DNA of 64,000 nt, taken from contig OX030962.1 in the NCBI GenBank assembly GCA_943735955.1, positions 6,589,962 through 6,653,961 on the forward strand, given 5' to 3'. Below the pieces are notes generated by a model, which was not told the DNA's origin, did no database searches, and worked only from the letters and a program-made list of their open reading frames with translations. Within the stretch, counting starts at the first letter, position 1. Every line of letters begins with the position of its first letter. Position numbers and translations under genes: made by a program. This document shows positions 50,636-61,003 of the stretch, in pieces. Source of the DNA: Piscicola geometra (Eukaryota; Annelida; Clitellata; Hirudinida; Piscicolidae).

Positions 50636-53618
50636 ACTTTGATTTGGTCGTCAAAAACTTTACCTAAAAAGTTTTGATTCTCAGTGTTAAAATATACAAA
50701 ACAACTTAGAATGCCTTGAAAATGGCCTTGAAATATTATTTCTATTAGAAGTTTTCTTCTCGTTTTGAATTTGAAAACATTATTTTGAGACTAAAATTCG
50801 TGGTTTATTCACGTTTTTCAGCCAAAAAATCAGGATTTTTATTAGGAAATTTTAAAATGAAGAAAACGTTTTTGTTGTTCAAAATGTAAAGACCAAGAAT
50901 GTTAATGCATACTAAGCTAAGAACTTAATTTATATTGAATATTCTTTTAGAGAATACAATGAGATTTAAAACGAACGATCGAACGTCTTGAGAAACTGAG
51001 GTTAGATTGAGAAAATTGCCATCTGTCCTTTTCAAATTTTTTCAGAGACTTCAAAGTTGGGTAATAGTGGCTTTAAATTAAATTAAAACTTAAAATAAAA
51101 AGTTATAATCATAGTCTCAGTCTTTAATCTGACAATTCATTCGCAAACATCACTGATCCTCCAGTTTTTTTTCTAAGCACTTCAAAATTCTCAAGAAAAC
51201 ATAATTAATTGAGTGAATACTTATGCGCTAATCACCAGGGACGGTGATCCTGGGGGGTCCTGGGGTCCGGACCCCTCCCCCCACTTTTTTCAATAAAAAC
51301 ATTTTAAACTCTTGTTTTGATGCGAACATAATCGTCAAACATGGCATAAAACAGATTTTTTAACATATTAATACATTGTGAGTATTTGTAGTTATAGTTA
51401 TAGCTGTCTAAACTAAAACTTTTCAATGCTTACTTAAATATTTGTTTAAAAACAGAAGTTAAAAAATGTTTTTAAGTGGGGAGAGGGGGTCTGGACCCCA
51501 AGACTCCCCAGGATCGTCCATGCTGGTTAGAACCCCGCCAAGATTTGCAGCAGATCACCGCCCCTGCTAATCATAATGATTTTTGTCCCACATTTTCATC
51601 AGGGAGTTCGCAACCGCATTGAAAATGTTCCGTCCTGGAGATTTAAAGTTGCCTACATCAATACCATCTCAAACTAGGGGCAAGAGGAGTGGAAGAGTCT
51701 TCTTTCAGGTAAACACGATCAACGTTAGAACGCTCAACTACCTGGAGTCTTTGAATACTTGCTCCAGTATTAGTTATTGAATATAAAATAAACTTTTAAA
51801 CCATTCGATAGGTTAGTTGAAAAATTCATAAGAATTAAAATGTTCGATCTACAATTAGTTATAAATCTGAAATAAGTGTGTGAGGCTTATTAGATTGAAA
51901 AGACTAAGCATGGATAAGACCGTATATTCCATCTAGAGCAGACGTATTTCACTTCATTACATACAGCTCCTCCCCAACAGTGCAGTGATGTGACGTCACA
52001 CTGTGACCTCTGTGGGGTTTTTAATTTGTCTCAAAATTTAAAATAGTTTTTCATCTTATTTTTTATGACTTAATTTTATTTATTTTTTAACAATGATTTA
52101 TTTGTCTTTCGGTATTAAAAATACAAATCAATTTTTCTTTACAATTATTTTTATTAAGTTAATGATTTTCTATTTTTATATTTAGTTTTAATATCTCAAA
52201 CATTTGTTCGCATTTAGAACTTTCATGAATTCTAATACGATTTATTTCCAAGAATAATCCGTAATAATTTTATTTAAAAAATTTAATATGCCTTTTTATT
52301 AATTAAACTTTCGAATCAAAATGATCAATTTTTTTACTTGACAATTTTTGTACAATTTTTTTCTATTGGTAGTTATTTCATAAAGATGGATACTTTCAAA
52401 TACCTTTTTTCGAATAAAATGTTGCGCTGATTACAGGCAATATTAAAATATTCAAAATATTACAAGTTAAAAAGCATTTGTATTATACGAGGGATGATGG
52501 ATTGACAGGTTGATGTAAAATGGCATTAATTGCCGATGAAGTGCTTCTAGGATTCCTCGTGGGAGTTTTCATGCGCTAGCCTTTGTGTCTGTGTCTGTGT
52601 TTATGTTTGTGTTTGTATGTGTGAGTCCATGTATGGTCTTTTACTTTGTTCCAAGAAGGTATTTTTCTGTGTGAACCTGTTTTTATAAATATTCATTTAT
52701 AACGATGTGATATTCTTTTCTCGGTGAATGTATTGTATTGTATGTGTGAATGTATGCATAGTGTCGTGTGGAGATCGTTTGACTGAAGGCTTAAAGAATG
52801 TGACTTCATTATAACTTCCTCTGAATTGCAAATTTTTTTCCCCATTATCTTGTTGTTATTACTCTCATTATTGTGATTCCTTTATTATTATTATTACTAT
52901 TTTTTTATTATTATTATTATATTTTTTTTTATACCAATTTCTTTTGGTTTCTTATCTTTTGGCTATAAGTATTCAATTAGTTTTTCAATACTATTTTTCA
53001 AATTTCCATTTTTTAAACTGAATGTTGCTTCTGCTGAAACGTAGATATTGTTGTTATTGTTGTTTTGGTTTCTAAGATTGTAGCTGTTGATTTTGTGAGA
53101 CACTCGAATCAGATCAAGTGGATTGTACGAATTGTGATTGACCGTACGAGAAACTGTACATTCTTTGGTTTTTTTTCCTTGCAAATGCTCTATATTATGT
53201 TATAGCTGATGTTGATATTGAAAAATTTATGTTCAAGTTTTATAGCTTGGATTTTTTTGTGGTGACAGACGAATAACTTTATTTTGAAACTAACTTTAAT
53301 TCACACTTGCTTGAATTTCTTGTATTTTTTTAATTTCAACGTCATCTCATCCACGCCATAATCATCTCCAGCTCTTTGCTTACATTCTCCTTTTGTGTTT
53401 TTACTGATTGATACATTTTTTGGTGACAAATCTCTACTACTCACACCACACTGGTATTCACACTGTTGCTGTTGTTAGTGAAATGGTTGTTGTGTGATTT
53501 TATGTATTCATAAAAAAATATGATTTTAAAAATAATAATAGTAATAGTAGTTTTTTTAAATTAATAATATTGAATTCATCACTACTATTCAGGTTGATAT
53601 AGATAAATATCTTTTAGA
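50636..53618. other. Intergenic region between the CAP-like gene and neuroligin
   Basis: A/T-rich, with a hAT-type MITE (51236-51566) and a GT-rich tract near 52.6 kb. The right part must hold the neuroligin 3' UTR on the minus strand. A short open frame at 51583-51780 lies just after the MITE and begins near an AG. It has no family resemblance and is not annotated as a gene. Confidence 0.55.
51236..51566. mobile_element. Non-autonomous hAT-type MITE, ~331 bp
   Basis: The left end starts CAGGGACGGTGATCCTGGGG; the right end, read in reverse, starts CAGGGGCGGTGATCTGCTGC. A second internal inverted pair (GATCCTGGGGGGTCCTGGGG against GATCCTGGGGAGTCTTGGGG) lies further in. The ends are flanked by CTAATCAC (51228-51235) and CTAATCAT (51567-51574), an 8-bp target duplication with one mismatch that fits the nTnnnnAn pattern of hAT insertions. 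CAGGGRCGG termini are typical of hAT elements. There is no transposase frame. The GC-rich ends contrast with the A/T-rich surroundings. Confidence 0.85.
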
Positions 53619-56600
53619 TTATCTCATCGAATCTGCTATAACCACTGCACGCAAACGGATGTAGTCACCTTCCAAACACGTTTCATGCGACGAAGTTGCT
53701 CTGATCACTCGACTTTGCTTGTGGGTCGTGTCGTTTTCACCGGAACGAAGAATCATTTCTTGAGACATTTCCGCTGTTGGCATCACCATCGCAACCTCCT
53801 TCTCCTCCTTCCAACTCGATTCGTTTCCTTGGGCAATATCGCAGACGTGATTAAGTTGTGTGGTGGTGTTGTTACTGTTCATAACGACGCGCTTGTGATT
53901 TATACCAAGACTGCGGTTGTTCTTGGGGTTGTTGGTGAGAGTGTTGTTTTTAGTGTTGCTATTGTTTATTGGATTGTTATTGAAACTGAAACTATTGTAT
54001 TTGTTGTTGTTGTTGTTGAGGTTGTTAAAAGGGCTGTTAATTTGTTTTCTGTTGTTGAAATGTACCTCATTAACATCTAGACTATTGAAGAATTTCTCAT
54101 TAACTCTTGTCTGGCAGAGAGGGTTTTTGAATGGTGAGTGGTCACTCGAAAACGATAGCGGCGTCTCAGGGTTCAGTTGTATGTGGCGACTAGATGAAAG
54201 CAACAGCCGGTTAGTGGTCGATAGTGGTTGTTGCAGTGTGGTTGGTGGCTGTTGCAGCGACGTCACATCTCTACGTTTCATTTGCTTCAAGGTGCGTTCT
54301 GTCTGTCTCTTCTGTCGGCACATGCACCAAGAGACGATGCCGTTCAAGAGCAACAGCACACACCCCACCATCACCGTTGCCAGCAACGACACGGCGTTTT
54401 GGGTGCTCGTGGTGACGCTGGTGGTTGTGGTATCCGAGGGTGAAGGATGGCTCGAAGAACGTTGATGAAAACTTTGATTCTCGTCAGAGTATAAAATTGA
54501 TGAGGCTAAATGTGAAGAAGAAGATGATGATGATGAGTTGAAGTCTTCCAATGAGACTTTGTTTAAATCTGGTGTTTTGGAAATCGGCATAACAGTGGTG
54601 GTATTGGAAAGTCGGTGTTGGTGATGGTGAATATCCGAAGGATTGAAAAGATGGTGGTAATGGTTGGGGTAGGTTTGCGTGTTGTGGGAATAATGATTGG
54701 TGTAATAGCGCTGCATACCTTCAGCACCTAAACCGTTTTCTCCATTCTTTTCTTTTTCATAAATCTGCGTCCAATTGTGTGGTAAAGTTCCGACCTCCTC
54801 GAAGGTGGTTGCGTCATCGAAGTTGTCGAGAAGGTGGAAGGTGGCATCAAGGCTGTCTGATCGATGGATCTTCGGGATGAGATCCAGCCACAAGCCCACC
54901 TTGGCTTCTCTGTAGTAGCTACTCACGCTCACCAGCTTCTGGTTTTTGGGAGCTGGTAATAATTGTGGTGGTATTTTAGTGGTAATGTTGTAGTTTTTAA
55001 GCATTTAGAGCGAATTTATGTAGGTATCGGAAAAGCTTTGTTCAAGATTCGGCTGAATAAATCAGATACTTTTGGTGATGTAATGGGTTTTTGCCTATTT
55101 GGAATGATAAGTTAGCTAGACGTGTGGTAGCTAAGAAGATGGGTGATTGGTGAGTTTTGTGGTTAGTTCATGAGCTACTTAAATCATTGGTTTATTTTGG
55201 AAATATTAATTGTCATTGATTTTTAAAGGTTTTGTTCAAAATTGTTGTTGTTTCGATAAATTAAGTTATAGTGGAAGTAAAGTTTTCAAGATCTAAATGT
55301 TGAAAACAAATAATGATAGAGTTGTATACTGGGTTGGCTAAACATTTTCACATCGTAGATCATTGCTTGCTAACTTTGTGTGTTTTTCAGTAGTTGTTTA
55401 TCACGAGAGTAGTCTAACTAAATAAAAAATCAAAAGTTTTTAAATAAAAATATTTAACCACTAATCAAACAATATACAATGATTCAAATAAGAGACGGAA
55501 AAAAATATTTTAAACGAAATGTTAATCCTTTTGGAATAAAAATATATAAAAACAAACAAAGATTAATGGTACAGTTTTAATATAAATTTGCAAAAATGAA
55601 AATTTTCAAAAACTATTATAAATCTAAAATGAGTGGGTTCAAGAGATAAAGATATTTCGCGTGAAAGCAACTTATCGCATGGTAAAAAGCGAATTTGGAA
55701 CGAGGGTAGATGAAAGGAAAGGTAAAAGTTAAAGATAATTATGACGAATTGAAGGTCTTTCTGCGTCTAGGTTAGCGTTTGTTTTTTGTTCCATCTCTTC
55801 CCTCTTTTTCTAAAAAACTTTTGATATTGATTATACTGTGCGTAGTAAAGTTATAAAGATAATAATAGTATTTCACTATTGCTACTAATACTTTTTCTAG
55901 TACTATTATTAAGGCTACTACTTCTACTGCTACTACTTATGCTACCACTGTACTTCTAATAATACTGTTACTTTCTAAAACTTTTACTATGAAGTATGCA
56001 GTTTTTTTAATTAAATTATAATAATTTGCTTATTCAATTAATTACTATTCCACTTTCTTCGGGAAAACACTTTTCAAAATAACAACTTGCTTTCAAAAAA
56101 GTCAACTTCAAAAGAAAATTATGAAATCATGAGCCTCATGTAAAAATCTACGCCAAATTACTCATAAAGCTTAAAAGATGAAACTTTTTTTCCAAAATTG
56201 GTCTTTTAACAATTTTTCTTTGAATTAAAACGTATATAATTGCACTCAAAAATTAATATCAAAATTATTTTTTTTAAATATACTAAATTGAATTTTTCTT
56301 TGAAGATAATTATATAAAATAATTTTTTAAATACCGTTTTGAAATGTCTTATTTTTTATTTTTATAAATAATTGTAGCTTTCTGAAAGAGTAAAGAAGAA
56401 ATTTTGGAAATTCTTAGTTTGGACATATTTTTGGCTATCCTGAAAAGATGAACCTGTTATATCCGATTAGGCGGCTGTGCCATGAATCCTTTTTAAATGC
56501 GAACCCTTCTGATGTTTATTGTTATTTCATCGGCCTATTAATAATTCAATATTTCGGATTAGAGTGCTTAATATAACTGGTGCACTATAATCAGAACAAT

Positions 56601-59600
56601 ACATCAACTTAAGATCTCATCTAGAAACGTGACTATCTCTCACACAGTTCATGAAGCTACACACTCACCCTCAGTTATGCATTCTCGAACGCATAAAAAA
56701 CACAAAAACAAAAACTTTTATTATTTCTTTAGGTAAGGTGTTCAATATTTAAAGCAAATCATTTAAAAGATTTTTTGAATTTAAGAAATACTTTTAACGT
56801 CTTACTTTAGTTTTATGTGTGGGACTTACGGTCAAATGGTTTTACTAAAAAATTTCAACGATTAAGCCACGTAATTTTAACGGGCATATAAAAATGCTTA
56901 TAACTTAATTGCAAGATTTGTAAAAAACTATGCTGTTTTCCCCAAAAAACTGTCACAGCAATGTGGTTTTTAAAAGAATATTTTCGTAGTAAAATAAAAA
57001 GTGATTAATTCATAAACTTATAAAATTAAAACAAAATTAGTCAGGGCAACTTTGAAACCTGTTTTTACTTCACTCGAACGGCCTGCAATTGTAGACACTT
57101 ACATGACTGTTTACAGGTTAAATAATTTACAATTTTTCTAAAATTGTTTTCTATACTTCACTTTTCCTACTAGTAAATATCCAACACCCCTTATCTTTCC
57201 CCAGAGTGAGCCTGTACTCTCTGCTATAGACTATATGCTATGGAACTCAAGAATAACTCAACTATAACTTATAATAGTCTTTCTTGTGGCAGATTACTTA
57301 TATTAATCATTATTACTGCATCGTTATTGACCGCTACAGTCTGTTTAATCAATATTTATGTGTGCAGTCGTCTGGGTCTCATCTGAATTTTATGTGGGAT
57401 GACTCACGGATGCATGAGTTATCCATCCATTCGTCCCTCCAAACTTTCATGCATCTCTCACTTAATTCATTTTTCCATTTTTGCATTCATTCATTTTTTC
57501 ATATATCTAAATTCACTTATCCTTTCATTTATTCTTCTAATAATTTATTCAGTTGTCCATCTGTTCATCCATTAATCTATTTTTTTATCGACTGTTTAGT
57601 CATTTTTATTAATAGTGCTTTGTAATAATTAATTATATTTTTAATTATGTTCTTGTAGTTATCGTTATTTTTTTCTATTTATTTATTTGCTTAGCAAGGC
57701 ATAAATTTGTGAAAAATTTATTTAAACTAAATAGAGTTTTTATATACATTGATTTTTTCCTTTTTTTTCTTGTTTTCTTTTTCTGATCTTTCTTATTAAT
57801 TTCTATGCTAAACTAATGAGCCATCTCTCCCTAAATCTCTTAATTAATTTATCTCTCCATCCGTCTTCTTACTCGTCTTTTTTCGTTTCATACATTTTAT
57901 TTTTTATTAATTAGAGAAAAATCTCATTCGCTTTAAAAGATATTTCCAAAAGCCGAAGACGGGTTGATTGATTAAAAGTTTATGATCTTCAGATAGGCTT
58001 TGTTTATTTCACTTAAAGGTATTTTAAGGAAAAAATTGATTGTAAAACTGTTCACAAATATTAAGTTTAATACTTAAATATTATCTAGCTACTTTCTAAC
58101 ATTAGTATTTCTAGGAAGCTTGAATTGAATGTTTATTTATATATGTTCTTTGAATCGTTATAATATTATCATTCAAAATAAGTTAAATTAGCAATGTTTT
58201 TGTTATTTTAAATAGAAATAAACACACTTTTTAATATAAATTATTTCTAAAAGTTATTTATTCATTTTTTCTTTTAAAGCATCATATAAAGTATCCTGAA
58301 ATCAAAATTTGATATAGGTTTTCTAATAAAATAGAAAAATTAATTTGGGAAAACAACTTATGCGTTAATCTCCAACAATAAATCACTAAGAATCCATATA
58401 TATATTTTCTACATTAGAACAGAAAAATAAACAAGAATAAATACTATAATTAACACAACTTACATTTTTTTCACAATTTTGTTACCCAATATGTAATTCA
58501 AAATCTAAAGAAAACATTCAGTGAACATTGACAAAATTAGAACTAAAATTATTTTATAAACTTATTTGAAAACATTTGCCATGAACAAACAGGATATCAG
58601 TAAAACTAATGATACAAATCTTATACGGAAAAAAATAATATACAAAAACTTACAAAAATGAAGATATTTTTGTTCTTGTTTATTATAACGAGGCCAAATT
58701 GGAAGTTTTTGTTGAAGTATTTGTTGATGTTGTTGTGGATGATGTTGAAGGTGTTGTTGTTGGAAGTTTTTTTGTTGATACTCTGGGTTTTGGTAATTTT
58801 GTTGTTGATGAAGCTTGTTTGAATTTTGTGTTTTTTGTACATGAAGTTGATCATTTTGTAGTTTCGACACATCTTTCTCGCTTCCATCATCATTGGGGTC
58901 ACTGTAGTGAGTGATGAAGTAAATGCCATCACATAACAACTTCTACAAACTTTCTTTTACGACTATTAAAAACTTGAAAAATATTTTTTTGAACTTTAAC
59001 AAATTATAACTAAAATTATTTCAAATTATTCGAAAATAATGATATCTTGAAAAACCTTTTCACTAGTCAAAATGATCAAATTCATTAATTAAAATATTTT
59101 TTCCAATCTTTGATCTTTTAGACTTTTAGAATTTGAAAAAAATGTATTTAAAAGCTTTAAAAGACAGGCAAAAGTAAAGACTGCGTGTGAAATTTCTTGA
59201 AGAGTATATGTATTTTGATAATTTATACAATTATTTATTCATGCTATTTTTCAAGTTTTCGAACTGGTTTTTTGATTTCATTAATTTTTTTTATATATAT
59301 TAACAAATATTGTCACATTCTCATCAACAACGAAGCTTTTAGTTAATGGTAAATCTTTTATTTAAATATAAATGATTATTATAAATGGTTTAAAAAACTT
59401 TTTTACGACTTATTTTCACGTAAACAAGAATGTGTACATATATAATTAACTCCGCATGCAATAAGATCGGTACAGACACCGCAAGGATAAATGTCGCAGC
59501 ATCACGTGTCCTTTCTTAACATGTCTCTTTTCTATTTTAAAATCTCATTATTAATGTTTCAAATAAAAACAGCAATATAATGTATAGTAACAGTCACAAC

Positions 59601-60969
59601 ATTATTAATCTCGTGAATAACAATATTAAGTGATTTTGCAAATTGTATAAAAAGTATAATGAAAAAAATAATAAAATATTTTTCAAAAACAGATATTCAA
59701 TAAAGACGTATAAAAACTTGAAATATTTCAATGCCTATGAATAAAAAAATTGAATTTAACCGGAGGCCGTTTCCCGTCCAGATTCAAATTCGAAGTTAAT
59801 TTCAACAATAAAAATGATTAAAAACAAAAATTTATTTTAATGATACTTGTTTGTTTTAATTTTTTTGGTTCATTTTTATTTCTAAATAAAAGATATTAAG
59901 TTCTATTACAACTAATAATAATAATATGTTTACAAAGCATTTAGGCATCTTAAAGAATTATTAGTCGCATTAGTCTACATCCTAAAAGCATTCCTTAATA
60001 AAATTTCATCTAAAAAAAGACTTAAGTAATTTTTCATAAGTCCAAAATGTTAAAAATATATAAATTAGAATTAGTTTTAAGTAAGTTGAATTAGAGACAG
60101 TCAACTTCAATGTTTCGAAAATTTAAATTTTAAAATACTCTAACGTTTTTTTTCATTCTAAAAAAAATATTTAAAAATTTTTTTAGTTGTTCAAATATAT
60201 TTCAAGATTATCTCTAAAATATATACATTGGTTTTATACTTTAAAACTCAAACTTTAAACTTATTTCCCAGAATTCTTTCCCACAAACTTAGCTTATATA
60301 TTATCGAAATAATTATTTTTAGAAAAAGACATTATTTCAAGCGTATGAAAATATTTAGAAGCTTCCTCTCGAATAAGCTGTTTCTGATTTCAATCATCAT
60401 AAACACAGTCAACTACATCCCTCTTTACCACAGTCAGTTTATATAACTAAGGTATGCTCTTCTGGCTTGTTTATAGAGTTTTTTTTAAAACTCGTTTTAT
60501 AAATTTTTTAATTTTTACAGTTTTAACAAATACTTCTGATATAGTTGCGAAATCAATTATTTTAATCTATTTCATTTTCCATATTGTATAAACCAATCTG
60601 TCCAACTTAATTTTTTCACAATTTTTTTATCTTTTCATTGCCACAAAGTCACCTTGACAGCTACACTTGCTCTAACAAACCTGAATTCATTACCTATTCA
60701 TAAAAACACAAACTTTAGTCAAACTTTATTAGTAATATGAAAAGAATATTTAATTATATGAGTAAAAAATGAGCAAAAACAACTCGTCAAAAGGTTTATT
60801 TCATGTTACATGAGTGAATGTTAAAAATAACTTAAAAACTTTATTTTACTTTTTAAGAATATCTAAGATAAAAGCTAACAGTGGTGGTGATGCTCAATAG
60901 GAAGGTGCTGTTGTTAGTGGTAATGATAATGGTTATATTGACAATGATAGGGTTCATGTTATGGGGTTG

Positions 60970-61003
<34 letters not shown>

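Noticed and set aside
51583..51780. 65-codon frame after the MITE as a further CAP-like exon
   Set aside because: It has a possible AG acceptor, but no similarity to CAP, and the preceding gene already ends with a stop and poly(A) signal.
57284..57625. 113-codon frame (His/Ser/Phe-rich) in a neuroligin intron
   Set aside because: TTCATT-type low complexity, no start context or domain, inside an intron on the opposite strand.
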